64,000 bases of DNA from positions 1 through 64,000 of the forward strand of contig CAKVOP010000005.1 in the NCBI GenBank assembly GCA_934793215.1, written 5' to 3'. Positions 20,601 to 29,020 of this stretch are shown here, one piece after another (the first letter of the stretch is position 1; each line of letters begins with the position of its first letter). The stretch is from an uncultured Clostridia bacterium. Lineage in GTDB: Bacteria; Bacillota; Clostridia; Christensenellales; UBA1242. Below the pieces are notes generated by a model that did no database searches, was not told the origin of the DNA, and saw only the letters and a list, made by a program, of their open reading frames with translations. The position numbers and the translations under genes were made by a program.

Positions 20601-23600
20601 AAAGAGCAATTATCAAATTAACAATATTAAAGTTCGTGGAATTATTAATTCAAAAGCAATGGTAGTTGGTGGTGCCATTGGAATAACTGGTCCACAAACT
20701 TATGTCAATGACATCTCTGTTGTTTTTGACGGTTCAACAAGTTTTAACGAATCAAAACTTTACGCAATGTTTGGTTATGCTGGTGGTGTTATTGGTCAAT
20801 CATTTGGTGGAGTTACTCGTATATACGCCGAGCACACCAAAGATATTCAAGATAGCGTTGAAAGCAACATGCATTCGTATTACAACGGCAATGCAGGTGT
20901 AGAAAGAGGAATTTTAAACCTTTTCGTTGGAGATGAAGACTACTCGCAGAAGGCGATTGGCGGACTTATAGGTTTTGCTGGTAGTGGTGCGCTTGAAATT
21001 TCATACTCTAAAATAAATGTTACTTCTCCAAAAGCAGAATATGCGGGTGGTGTTATTGGAGAGGTGGACACTTCAATACAATATATTGCTGAAGCAAAAA
21101 TAATAGGCAAAATTACAACCTCTTACCTCGTTCATGAAGTTTTTGCAACTGGTGATGTACGCAGTGATGCAAAAGGGAAAGCCGGTGGAATTGTTGGGAA
21201 AACAACTGGTGGAACGTTAAGTTTCTTGTCAGTAAATGCTTACAACTATTTCACTTCTTATGATTATGTAAAAGGTGAAAATGTAACTCTCAAGGTTGGA
21301 ACAGACAACAATCTTACACCAAACTATAAGATTAACGCTTTTGTTGGCGAAGTATTCACTCGTTCAAAAGACGGGGCAATTTCTAAATTGTCTATACCTT
21401 CATCGCTTACTGACTATAAGCAATATGTAGATTTTGTTCAAGGAGAACCTATTGCATCTTCAAGTGAAGATTCTCTTACTCATACTAATTCTTACTACGC
21501 AAGTTATACTTTTGCGGGCACAGAGTTTTACGTTTATCTTATGGATAGGGTGAATGGTGAAACTGCATATACAGATGCAGAAGACTCAAAGTCAGTTTAT
21601 GTTATTTCGGGACCAGCCGATTTCACAACAACTGAAAGCACAAACACACAAAATGGTTTCTTGAAGAGTGCAGTTTGGCTTGAAGATAACTGGAAGCATG
21701 ATCCAAACGAGTTATTCCCAAAGATACAATATAGAACTTATGGTGGAAGCATTTATCTTGACTGTTACAACGTAGCACAAGTTTTTGCTCAAATGAGAAA
21801 TAACAATGTTTCTGTAATCGTTCGTGGTAAAACTGCACCAGGTGTTGATACTTATGCAAATGTTGATCTCACTGAAAATAGATACAGAAATCTTAAAGCA
21901 GTTGAAGGATTCTATGGCTCTATCATTGGAGGTTTATACAAAGTCACCGACAGTGAGGACGATGTTAAAATTGTTTCAAATAGAAATTTCATCAGCTCAA
22001 CGAAAGAAGGTTTTTCAGTAAGTAATCTTACAGTAAAATTCATAAATGAATCTTCGACACAGGGACTTATAGAAATAAACGCCAACGGCAAAAGTAACAA
22101 CGGCTTATTTGTAGATGGTAATCTTTCATCTGCAAGAATAAATGGGCTCACTATTCAACTTGGTAGTGGAGTTAAATTTAACAATGCAAAGGGCAATGTT
22201 GGTATTGTTGCATCTACGATTGAAAATAGTACAATAGGCAAAGTTAAAGTTGAGGCTGAAAAGAGTGGGCTAGGGCAAAGTCTATTGTCTGTGAACGAAA
22301 CTAGTGAAATAGGTAATATTGGTTTAATCGCGGGAAAGCTTGTCCAATCTAGTCAATATTCTATAATGACTGCTTCAACTATCGCAGTAGATGCTAAACA
22401 AAATACCTTAATCACTGTTGGTGGAACAGTTAAAGAGTCAGTTGGTGGACTGTTCGGTGCAGTTATTAAAGAAATTGGGGCACTTCATTTTACAGTGCGA
22501 GATGTTGACGCAAATACACAAGCGACAACAGATAAAAATGCGATTGAAATCGAGAGATTTATTAATCCAACAGCAAGAATCAATGATCCAGCAAAAGATG
22601 TTTATCTTGGTGGCGCTATTGGCTTAATCAAAGATGTAGATGAATTTTCAGTTGCAGAGGCGACAGAGCTTATAGCTTCAAACGCTAACATCAAGTCTTT
22701 AAGTTCTAACCTTTATGTAAGTGCTGTTTTTGGGAAAGTCTTAAATGTCACAACATGGGAAACTAAAAGCTTTAAAGGTATAGAAGGAAAGGTCGATATC
22801 AAACTTGAAAATGCTAGTAGCATTTACGCTGGTGGATTTGTTGGTAACCTAACGATGACTAGCAACGCCACTTTTGACCTTAATGATTGCGGTTCTTCTT
22901 ACCAAGTAAAGAGCGATTCAACTGAAAAAGATTTTGTAAATGCATTTGTTGGTGGTCTTATTGGATTAAATGGGAAAGATGATAACAACAGCACGGCCAC
23001 TGCAAGTGAAATAAACATAACCAGTGTTGGCGCTGGAATTGGTGTCGGAAAAACAACAATCAAAGCTAGCGAAGGAGCGTTTGTCGGTGGACTTATCGGC
23101 AAATCACAGGCTTCGTTGACAATTAACTCAAATAATACTATTGAAGATAATGCCACCGATGCCACTATTACAGCCAAGACAGTAGAGTTTGGCGGAATCA
23201 TAGGTAGAATCGAAAGCAAATTTTATTTGAACGCACAAGGTGGCGGGCTTATCACAAGCAATGCAAATGTTAACGCAGTCAACGCAAGAGCTGGTGGACT
23301 CGTTGGCTTCGCAGGAAGCAATTTTGAAATCATGGGCTCTGATGCTAAATGGGATGAAGCAAAACCTGCGAAAAAGTTACTTCGTTATGACGGACAAATA
23401 ACATCTAATTCAAAAGAGATCGCCTTTGGCGGTATGGTTGGAGAAAATGTTCAAACAAATAAAAATGATGTTACATTCGAATCAAAAAACACTTCATTTG
23501 GTGGTGCATTATTTGTAAAAGGAAGCAATTCAAATCAAGGAAAAGTCTACTCTGGCGGTGTTGTTGGACATAGCAAGGCTACTACGATAAAAATTTCAAA

Positions 23601-26600
23601 TTCATACAACTATGGTGATGTTTTTGTAGAATATGGCGAAAAGCTAATAACAGAACTAGATGAGTATTATTTTGGTGGAATTGTGGGAATGCAAGAAGGC
23701 AGCGCACAAGTAAATGCCACAAAAAACTATTCTCTTATGACATCACACAACTCTCGTTATTCGACTGCCACAATGAGTACTGCTCACGCACTTATCGGTG
23801 TAGGTGAAATTAGTGAAAGTGAACAGAACGAAAACTACTATAACCATAAAGTCTGCTTGATTACTGATGAACAAGCAACAGATGTTGGTTACACAAAACC
23901 ATACACAAAATACTATCGAGGGTATCAAGACAGCCAAAGCAATATTACCCTCGCAGAATCCGATGGAGAAATCTTTAAGGTCGTTGAGACAAGATCCTTA
24001 GAAGATTATTATAGTAGTATGGTAGGCAGTAAGTTATGTCCTTCTCACTTCAGCGATGGAATTGCTAAAAAAGATCTTTACCAAGGTAATACAAATGGGA
24101 TTGATTATGCTTCCATTGAGAATATAACAGGAGATTTGAGTAAAGGAATTTATCAAACTGATAACGCCGGACAACCGGTTATGGATCAATATGGCAAGCT
24201 ACCTTTTTATAATTACGCTTTAATCTATGAAAACAATAAAGAAATAACATTTACAAGTATCGACCGAGGAGATTATGGATTAATAAATAAACTTACAGGT
24301 TATAGTTTCGTTTCAGGATTTATCGTTGAAAACAATAGAGTGATTGAAAATGCGACTCCGTACGAGCCAAATAAAAATACTTCTTATGGTGGACTTGTCG
24401 GAGAAGGCGCCATTAACACTATTATCTACGCAAGTCAAGTGCGTGGAACAATAGAAGTAGGTGGAACTTGGGCTGTCGCAGTTGCTGGTCTTGTAGGAAG
24501 AACTTCGGGTAAAGTTTTTGATTGCTCGACTGACATTAATCTCTTGTATCGTGCAGGGAAAGGTGGTTGGGTGAGTGGCCTTGTTTGCCAAGTCGGTAAA
24601 GATGCGGGAGCATTTGTTGAAAATTGCTACACTGGCGGTAAAATAACCACATATATTTCAACAAATTGTTTCGCAATCGGCGAAGTGAACAACAAAACAG
24701 CACCATTCCCTACGAAATACCAAAACTGCTATTCATATACACACTTTGATTTAAATGATTATACAAGCGGATCATTTAACGAGGGGAAAACTGTTTGTTT
24801 AATCGGTGGCGAAAAAACACAGGACAATATCTTCTACGATAGAAACGCTTGTGAACGCGAGCTCGGTGGTGAAAGCGAAACAGAACCATTCCCTTATGAC
24901 TCAAGCGTAGCTATTTGGACAAAGAATGACGAATCTGAAGGATATCAATGGTCTACAGAAGGCTTCTTATCTATGGCTTCAGGTAAAAAAGAACAAATTG
25001 CATGGTCAGAAGCTTATAAAAACATAAAATGGCAAACAGATTATCGCTACAACTATGGTTATCCAACCCTTAAATATGGCTACCTCAAAAACTCATCATT
25101 TGCATACATTCAATACTATAATGACGTCAAACAGCAAGGCGATGCAACCGAAATCTCTTACGATTCATTTGTTTTTGATATTAAGTATAGTGATTACAAA
25201 AATGGTTTTATCGGCCATGATTCAGTTAAGAAATCATGCACATCATCAAACAACAGATTGTTTTATAAAATACCTAATGCTACTGTTTTGTATAAAGCAA
25301 TAAATTTAAAGATTGATGACAATCAAAATAATATAAATATTGATTTTAGCACAGCAAGTTTTATATTGACAAATGATATAGACTTAAGCAACAGCGGATT
25401 GAAATTCGGACAAACAGATTTTAACGGCACTTTAGATGGGCAAGGGTACACTATAAAAGGGCTACAACAATCTCTTTTCAATAGCATAAAAAATAATAAA
25501 ATAATAAATTATCCTGACGGCGGGGATTCCTATATTTACAGAATAGATATGCCAATTGATGATGATTATTTGTTTACCACCTATTCAATTTCAATTACCC
25601 CTACCATTTACCACAAGATGTATGATACATTTGTCCTCAACCTTCGCTTGACCGATGCTCACCTTACTGGAGGTGGAGGATTGCTTGCAGGTACTATCTC
25701 AAATGCTTTCATTTCAAACATGACTCTTTCGGGGAATATTGAAATAAAACAAGGTGATGTGACTGTAGGTGGGTTAACCAATCATTTTGATGGTGGACAT
25801 GTTGCTTGCGTTACAAACCTTACAATGGTAACTACGAACCAAAGTTCTGAGGGAAATGGCAATGTTCACATTGGAGGTCTTGTTGGGGTTATTGGAACAG
25901 GTAATTCTACAATGAGTTATTGCTCAAATTATGGCCCAATAAATGCAAGTTCACAAATGTACAATTATCATGTTCTTGCAGGGGGGCTGGTTGGTTATAT
26001 CGGGATAAATTCAAATGTACTTATTGAATATTCTTACAATGCAACAAGTGTTCTTTCTGGTTACGCACAACCTGGTGCAACAGCACTTGAAACGTCAAAC
26101 AACAAATACTTTGCTGCTGGCATTGTCGCACGTAGTGATGGAACTATTACTATAAACAACTGTTATAACTCAGGTTTAATTAAGGCTGGAAACAAATCGC
26201 AAACGCAAGGTGCTTATGCTGCCGGAATAATTGCCGATGGTTCAGACAAAGCAACTCTCAATAGTTGTTACAATGAAGGCTCGATCGAGGCTCTTGGACA
26301 AAATCCAAGTTATAGTATCCAGAATGACGACCGAAAGTTGATTTTAACAGAAACTGGGAGAGAAAATGTAACTGCGTATTCTATCGCATTTGACGTAAAA
26401 AGCATAAAAAATAGCCAGAACGAAGGAACCTCGGCTCATAATGGTGCTTTGGGAATTAAGTCACAACTTGCTTCAAGCAATTCAATTTCAACGCAAGTGT
26501 TAAGCTCTATTACATCTAATGGAGGGTACGGAAGTGATGCGGAAGGCTCTCAAGAAGAGACGTTCGGACAATGGTTGAGTCTTGTTGGTTATAGAAATGA

Positions 26601-28116
26601 GACACAAAGCAGTGTCGACGTCACTAGACATACTGAACTTGGAGACAGATTTGTTATTTTGGCAGAAAATGAATTTGGCTTGCCAACAAGAATTGCTTAT
26701 CAAACAAAGACATCAGTAACTTTTGATATTTATAGAAATGAAGTGGATGACAAAAATAATGTAGAGGATTATAAGGCTAGAGCAACAACCACTAAAACTT
26801 TTGACGATTCATTAGATGTGGTGTTTAGTTATAATTATGTAGCTGATTATAATAATCAAATAAGTAGCAGTATCTCAAATCAAGAATCATCAATAACATT
26901 AAATGATTTAAAGAAATCTTGTAGGAGTGGACAGGTATTTGAGGCCAAGTCAACGTTTATTGGTGGAGAAGAATTTCACGAAATAAGCTCAAACAATGCA
27001 GAAGATATTTTAAATGCAGGAGATGGTATTTCAATCATTTTAAAACAAGATGTGACTCTAAATTCAGGAAATTCTATTTATGATCGTGTTGAAAAATTAT
27101 TTGGTAATGGTTATTACATTTCGTTTTATAATGGACCGATGCTAGCCGATGGTGGAAACGAACTATCAAATGTTGTACTTTTAGGTGAAACATACACAAA
27201 CTTTTTATCTAAAATTTACAGTTTAAATAATGTATCATTGTATGGCTTCAGCAAATCAAACAAAAGTACTGAGTTTTCGTTAGTAGAAACAGTGCAAGGG
27301 AACCAAAAGGTTCAATTAACCTCATATGTTTGTGTTGAAAAGGACTATGCAGGAAATCAAGACATTAAACTAGTAGGCGATAGAATAAGAGGCAGTAAAT
27401 CTTTAAAAAATTATGGAACTATTATTGGAAAACGAGGAACTGATGCACAATTAAATACAATTTCAATAAGTGGACAATCTATAGATTTTGGAGAAGGTTC
27501 TGAAAACAATGGAGTTGTAAAGGCTGGTGATGGCGGTAATGGCTTGGTTAGAAACAAAACATTAACATCAATTGGTTTATCTGTTGCACATGTCCCTCAT
27601 TCTGAAAAAGGAGACCCACAAAACCAACTGGTACCGACATTATATCCTAATTTTAACCCAGAAAGTAGAAAACCTGAAGGTGCCGCAGGAAACACCGCTT
27701 TAGGTATTAAAGGCCAATCGGGAAGAAATTATAATCCTATTTCTACAATATTTAATGTAGGAGCACTTGTTTTGGGATTTAGATATGATTATGGCAAAAA
27801 TAATACATATCAAGAACCAGTCTTAACATTGATTCCTCCACAACTAGAAAATACTACTATTTCTGTGGATACGCTTGGATTCAGCCATGATAATAAGGCT
27901 TATATGCCCGCCAAACGAGACTCCTACCAAATGTATATTGCTTTAGCCATGCCAGTTGCTAAGGAAGGTTGGAGAAGTCCATTTGTACACAAGGAAAAAG
28001 CAAAATACAAGAAGGGTTGGTGGTTTGATTTTCGTGATGATGTTATGAACTACATTGTTCAATCTGCGAAATTAGGAGACAATGTATGTTCATTAAATAC
28101 GACTTACAGTGTATAA
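11623..28116 (+). CDS. Giant GLUG-repeat/Ig-like surface lipoprotein (5,497 aa)
   Basis: The ATG at 11623 has a perfect AAGGAGG site. It starts a lipoprotein signal: M-K-K, a hydrophobic core, then lipobox L-S-A-C with Cys23. It should be lipid-anchored on the outer face of the membrane. An in-frame start at 11572 would bury the signal and is rejected. Residues about 25-1090 and 1450-2215 are Ig-like beta-sandwich stretches. At least six modules then recur, each opening with a short helix (A-x-D-F type) and strands and leading to an F-x-G-x-x-x-G-x-G-x-x-I turn (near 1130, 2269, 2798, 3430, 4600, 5159). They are followed by some 30 GLUG-like repeats (G-G-x-x-G-x-x-x-G-x-I) that suggest a parallel beta-helix. 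The final 300 residues are Gly/Asn-rich. There is no sorting signal or catalytic motif. Likely an adhesin or substrate-binding stalk; target unknown. Confidence 0.9.
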   Translation: MKKFLVGLMSIFLLIGGGLLSACNAGKGTINLDSQSVEIELNGGEGLAQITANVSGGKDSRVNVSWNGYENIIEASVSHTSSGKNTITIKGLTEYENAELVVSAAGCESKVVSVTVYSYVSSISQKVETGDKKQNYLIRGETTTLDDTKLLDLNPSTKSRRDISWSLANENDNVSIDNENNTITIGQNFEGNSILLKATNLLKSASQTDDVTCEVSLPVLDNLKTLGVNDIKVEVGYGAVGDLDENSTYDVISNANETNPHSQLNALITYTGSLKVEPIISSTDGKLDTGMLRVVENGRSAENYLQFLIHSNEDYKSLNGEFDVKFKIGYEGFDYAVELGQKIHVKVREVINEVVLADREGTSITNETTKSIYTRYALGAYGDMVRVSLKPTKVVDADYTYTLRVLIPSTQMSNFAGLEDNNFSPLTIKYKDKTNVLQELMLHNAKDANGALIAGVYEINNLSADIIYLVSADLKEGIEKIDGVMITITSDDEPSANASYNAVFTRAVSDFDGALSVYNSVTETTSTNDKDFAFALNSNQIDQTYKKLFKLVGQGSLSGLHVKSNSNLVTIQDKLVLKKFGEENGVPYIIFEVSASLNSLAYGETLQSTYEFYHDNGTNVSEELKSKLKLDVFLPLTDASLLQDTTSNSNSVVSVKYSKDDLNNGENYSSSLSSIILKNSTLTPISAVFNKTTNGKEANPVVNIRFVDLTANRENLDLTLSALLEGLADGSIQAEESSRFVRINIDNHAVKSIQTLSEGKTYAIFTFTGKAENGDEKSIQRIVKIESLVSADGLSLSQEKDRNITLYAGDTIADEDIGQTKKTIRIYLGNSNITYADANINFVFDSQNNENNKYFKVENKKVGENYIEFDVVALTTGDNAIFNGNLEMHYKVFAEEETIIDIWTTLNVTILNAQRVENVTWMNEKTDGLEFNVGDTSGQYLVFDVTPTNAKNNGLKYLPVDKDGNAQTENSFINISEISASQIAVRVNTKTKVKGSLIVYPADMVHGGNIRYYYKVAGVENVNTISLTNLGQIKENGKTWFDYLTKECYFVSYKVGTTDDGQPQRTEISFDRILKRIDIIVVDGSSFEYSYRLYSAEDFKSIEVDKYYTLKSSIVLSVGGENNAKQLAEFTGGLQGGDDISITFNKNSLNLVKTLKGTIRNLTLLGNVEGNGFVCDTNEGTIENIIIDAKGTYASVLTANGVHSGGIAGVNSGFIKNVGVLGLSINGNSTYIGGVAGKNSGNIYGARVEFYNVQTGKNENGEKLYGTNSFAGANNAIIAGIVGEAVKNSSIERCYAYDYTLIGGDNGQKNNLTAPFVGYVSTTAGEVPTETSENPKVLYSFAVVGCHSEKIADAFPSNVVYKDVYNSYYDDSTYISKIEMTDSNNFVIGGENGYKSYVNNKNEHLKDFYQDEKLATVAINAQDIKTDNGYMQVMVLENAEMVFMHYGITDIVTTLTETEQRDLDRLNTISLAKLAGNENIKVTSSNEMIVRVQGTNLVVNQTGTVRLTFSSRQDASNYVEKEITVISAYNGFKLSYGAIEDVDSTKISIQKTKSAIFTASLLKTEAYLGSLARSYELVTPSFQLESITTPTGTDSNSVRFTKSALVFTAVTDQNSVETVVRLQAKVAGIEYAHKSLKKEFTVSPEEGAISIDYTGEKLVVTPSVNGTLKVVVKTTQNDDKIIPTVIYKNSNGDIVLTRNANNGAYVFLRNNVPILNVSVVKENENTTSGENQTITTDIYTVSFSIHEKYKKQIRADEEFEVYFTTTTQNESERLKLEFNRQKFTSIDITNSVVKNAYRNDGTDTYVVGERTSTLAPGKSSIMQVSVNPEFAYYDYMEIKYSGVNIAGAVTIDRVQKNQNGYFSSINSENFEQVGNAFRYTPNAENKTQQIYFKLWINTTVEADSTLCFTVSFYGENGEELTYANYYMDISYLREPRITIDGEETVFLAKGSKSQIKIEVLSNQTLDALVVDGTVNGISIESVSDKPEIDLVKGIKTYTATIRASLKAKVNEDNIGTFYLKATVRRTLNGFEETKYAIATVILVDFKISEDDILIGEKNGDSQELTVWAGVPKTVKINYGLIPTEYPIGETDSTEAQELIKKRNEFLNAGYYPSKNVNNANYIINYRDKSVGGEKVYQKLSIKERLFYVIGGKEYALDAENLSSKAISVYEAQDKNAITITGNVMSGTSVSMVLYTYVTANNVEKMIKTYFTINIETFSDEDLPLVIKDADAFRALDPENGEKEVQDYILLNDIVLENYEPFDTTYISSLDGNGHTIYIKSFAMKEDESTLNVALFNTVLKTTMLKNVRVNLYEGGQLTVNISQYKNINVAGFALSNKGIITNCEVVAFYTNGSYTVGGQKLSYTNRLPSNKQAGINLFLTNGINTTQEAHLAENLKVSVNLAGFVLNNDGNITNSRVGGDNVYVISGEETTADGTNVGRTDAEQIRLENFIISGQGCMAGFVQKNGGTISASFVKNTDMDNRSNISKDLNGQDIYLAGFVGENSGRIVTSFIEGIPVTGTEKETAIMGSSLKSQGIIAGFAYSNISQINDSYSNILISTSQGSGNVMFASGFVYKNSGKITNGFSACQVESDKFTQMNFSGVDANSESQQTGEYENCYFYSVNNGSAENDSSATTETQYSTGAMLIADPTIVTSFYGFAVSTSADDDSGIWRIIDGKVSLIEAERISFSHRYIYYVEDSAYEGPTRVDGDKKYILPYTTLVIGGTTIDTSLGGVSNPIIIADAEDFVKAMGESSSTYIKKYFDETNVYGTYRVVNDIDLNDLTAETASYSLPSSSKSFSGRFYGNGFTIQSVRLTSSNKNVVSYGLFKSLESISKTSAEIGVGKVFKPIVTNLILKVDGVVAGDVPLVGVLAGYVKDATIVGITVDFSNNAEIVGYNFVGGIAGYAFGSSIVKNVTLNNPSTYALYYTSTGAQNLTPSTITNFRAQSVLLQNATTFDNTVVGEFRKYSYAGALFGMADICNTAQSNFDYADYQKSNYQINNIKVRGIINSKAMVVGGAIGITGPQTYVNDISVVFDGSTSFNESKLYAMFGYAGGVIGQSFGGVTRIYAEHTKDIQDSVESNMHSYYNGNAGVERGILNLFVGDEDYSQKAIGGLIGFAGSGALEISYSKINVTSPKAEYAGGVIGEVDTSIQYIAEAKIIGKITTSYLVHEVFATGDVRSDAKGKAGGIVGKTTGGTLSFLSVNAYNYFTSYDYVKGENVTLKVGTDNNLTPNYKINAFVGEVFTRSKDGAISKLSIPSSLTDYKQYVDFVQGEPIASSSEDSLTHTNSYYASYTFAGTEFYVYLMDRVNGETAYTDAEDSKSVYVISGPADFTTTESTNTQNGFLKSAVWLEDNWKHDPNELFPKIQYRTYGGSIYLDCYNVAQVFAQMRNNNVSVIVRGKTAPGVDTYANVDLTENRYRNLKAVEGFYGSIIGGLYKVTDSEDDVKIVSNRNFISSTKEGFSVSNLTVKFINESSTQGLIEINANGKSNNGLFVDGNLSSARINGLTIQLGSGVKFNNAKGNVGIVASTIENSTIGKVKVEAEKSGLGQSLLSVNETSEIGNIGLIAGKLVQSSQYSIMTASTIAVDAKQNTLITVGGTVKESVGGLFGAVIKEIGALHFTVRDVDANTQATTDKNAIEIERFINPTARINDPAKDVYLGGAIGLIKDVDEFSVAEATELIASNANIKSLSSNLYVSAVFGKVLNVTTWETKSFKGIEGKVDIKLENASSIYAGGFVGNLTMTSNATFDLNDCGSSYQVKSDSTEKDFVNAFVGGLIGLNGKDDNNSTATASEINITSVGAGIGVGKTTIKASEGAFVGGLIGKSQASLTINSNNTIEDNATDATITAKTVEFGGIIGRIESKFYLNAQGGGLITSNANVNAVNARAGGLVGFAGSNFEIMGSDAKWDEAKPAKKLLRYDGQITSNSKEIAFGGMVGENVQTNKNDVTFESKNTSFGGALFVKGSNSNQGKVYSGGVVGHSKATTIKISNSYNYGDVFVEYGEKLITELDEYYFGGIVGMQEGSAQVNATKNYSLMTSHNSRYSTATMSTAHALIGVGEISESEQNENYYNHKVCLITDEQATDVGYTKPYTKYYRGYQDSQSNITLAESDGEIFKVVETRSLEDYYSSMVGSKLCPSHFSDGIAKKDLYQGNTNGIDYASIENITGDLSKGIYQTDNAGQPVMDQYGKLPFYNYALIYENNKEITFTSIDRGDYGLINKLTGYSFVSGFIVENNRVIENATPYEPNKNTSYGGLVGEGAINTIIYASQVRGTIEVGGTWAVAVAGLVGRTSGKVFDCSTDINLLYRAGKGGWVSGLVCQVGKDAGAFVENCYTGGKITTYISTNCFAIGEVNNKTAPFPTKYQNCYSYTHFDLNDYTSGSFNEGKTVCLIGGEKTQDNIFYDRNACERELGGESETEPFPYDSSVAIWTKNDESEGYQWSTEGFLSMASGKKEQIAWSEAYKNIKWQTDYRYNYGYPTLKYGYLKNSSFAYIQYYNDVKQQGDATEISYDSFVFDIKYSDYKNGFIGHDSVKKSCTSSNNRLFYKIPNATVLYKAINLKIDDNQNNINIDFSTASFILTNDIDLSNSGLKFGQTDFNGTLDGQGYTIKGLQQSLFNSIKNNKIINYPDGGDSYIYRIDMPIDDDYLFTTYSISITPTIYHKMYDTFVLNLRLTDAHLTGGGGLLAGTISNAFISNMTLSGNIEIKQGDVTVGGLTNHFDGGHVACVTNLTMVTTNQSSEGNGNVHIGGLVGVIGTGNSTMSYCSNYGPINASSQMYNYHVLAGGLVGYIGINSNVLIEYSYNATSVLSGYAQPGATALETSNNKYFAAGIVARSDGTITINNCYNSGLIKAGNKSQTQGAYAAGIIADGSDKATLNSCYNEGSIEALGQNPSYSIQNDDRKLILTETGRENVTAYSIAFDVKSIKNSQNEGTSAHNGALGIKSQLASSNSISTQVLSSITSNGGYGSDAEGSQEETFGQWLSLVGYRNETQSSVDVTRHTELGDRFVILAENEFGLPTRIAYQTKTSVTFDIYRNEVDDKNNVEDYKARATTTKTFDDSLDVVFSYNYVADYNNQISSSISNQESSITLNDLKKSCRSGQVFEAKSTFIGGEEFHEISSNNAEDILNAGDGISIILKQDVTLNSGNSIYDRVEKLFGNGYYISFYNGPMLADGGNELSNVVLLGETYTNFLSKIYSLNNVSLYGFSKSNKSTEFSLVETVQGNQKVQLTSYVCVEKDYAGNQDIKLVGDRIRGSKSLKNYGTIIGKRGTDAQLNTISISGQSIDFGEGSENNGVVKAGDGGNGLVRNKTLTSIGLSVAHVPHSEKGDPQNQLVPTLYPNFNPESRKPEGAAGNTALGIKGQSGRNYNPISTIFNVGALVLGFRYDYGKNNTYQEPVLTLIPPQLENTTISVDTLGFSHDNKAYMPAKRDSYQMYIALAMPVAKEGWRSPFVHKEKAKYKKGWWFDFRDDVMNYIVQSAKLGDNVCSLNTTYSV

Positions 28117-28183
28117 AATGAATTGTTGTTTTAATAGTAAAAATGGGGCAAATAAAATTATATTTAAAACCAATCATTTTCAT

Positions 28184-28212
28184 TTGGAATTTCAATCTAA
28201 ATATATTAAAAT
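28184..28212 (+). promoter_or_regulatory. Possible radC promoter
   Basis: TTGGAA (28184-28189) and TAAAAT (28207-28212) are 17 bp apart, about 38 bp upstream of the start codon. No clear terminator for the giant gene was found in the 133-bp gap. Confidence 0.4.
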
Positions 28213-28249
28213 TGTATAAAGAGTTTCATTTACAAAAGGAGAAAGAGTT

Positions 28250-29020
28250 ATGCCAAAGGCTAAAAAGTTTGACATAGATGAGAAAACTATGCATGACGGG
28301 CATCGCAAGAGACTGACTGCAACGGTTCACAAGGTCGGACTTGACGGGCTGAGTGATGTTCAAGCTCTTGAATACATTCTCTTTTACATTTTCCCTCGTG
28401 GTGATGTCAACCCTTTGGCTCATCGTCTCCTTTCTAGATTTAACAATGTCCCAACGGTTTTGGAAGCGTCAGTAGAAGATCTCATGCAGGTCAAGGGAAT
28501 GGGTGAGTCTTCTGCTCAAAAGCTTCAATCTCTTCTTGAAATTTTTTACTATTACACACAAGTCAAAGTTTGTGATGGCGACAATATGAAAACCATGGGA
28601 GACTTTTACGACTACCTTGAACAACTTTTGCGCTATCGTGACGAAGAAGAACTTTTTATCTTTGGTGTAGACAACATAGGTGAAATTGTCAAGGGGCGTA
28701 GGTTTACGAGAGGCAATGCAATGACGGTTGAACTTGATATGAAAGAAATTGCCCTTTATATTTCAACTCACAAAGTGCAAGCGGTATTTGTGGTACATAA
28801 TCACCCAACAGGTTCTGCGAAGGAATCTGGTATGGACAGAGAAACTTTTGAGAAGTTAAAACTCGCTTTTAAATTTCAAGGTTGCAGTTTGATTGATTCG
28901 ATAATTGTGGGTAAAGATGGCATTTATTCAATGGCAAGCAAAGGATTCGTAAGACTTTTCAGCCAAGGTGTAGAATATTTGCAAGCATTACTCCAAGTAT
29001 CCCAGCAATCAAAGAACTGA
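28250..29020 (+). CDS. radC: RadC-family JAB/MPN-domain protein
   Basis: A 256-residue protein. The N-terminal half contains a helix-hairpin-helix (V-K-G-M-G-E-S-S-A-Q-K near 80-90). The C-terminal half is a JAB metallo-domain with H-N-H-P-T-G-S-A-K-E-S-G-M-D near 184-197, matching the zinc-binding H-x-H-P-x-G...D signature. Despite its historical name, a direct role in DNA repair is not established; the fold suggests a metal-dependent hydrolase. It lies close to uvrB/uvrA. An AAAGGAG site precedes the ATG. Its last 62 bases overlap the end of the convergent minus-strand gene, and its terminator is inside that gene. Confidence 0.92.
   Translation: MPKAKKFDIDEKTMHDGHRKRLTATVHKVGLDGLSDVQALEYILFYIFPRGDVNPLAHRLLSRFNNVPTVLEASVEDLMQVKGMGESSAQKLQSLLEIFYYYTQVKVCDGDNMKTMGDFYDYLEQLLRYRDEEELFIFGVDNIGEIVKGRRFTRGNAMTVELDMKEIALYISTHKVQAVFVVHNHPTGSAKESGMDRETFEKLKLAFKFQGCSLIDSIIVGKDGIYSMASKGFVRLFSQGVEYLQALLQVSQQSKN

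Noticed and set aside
22899..23219. 106-codon minus-strand ORF inside the giant lipoprotein gene
   Set aside because: Opposite-strand shadow of GLUG repeat codons, giving a meaningless hydrophobic sequence.
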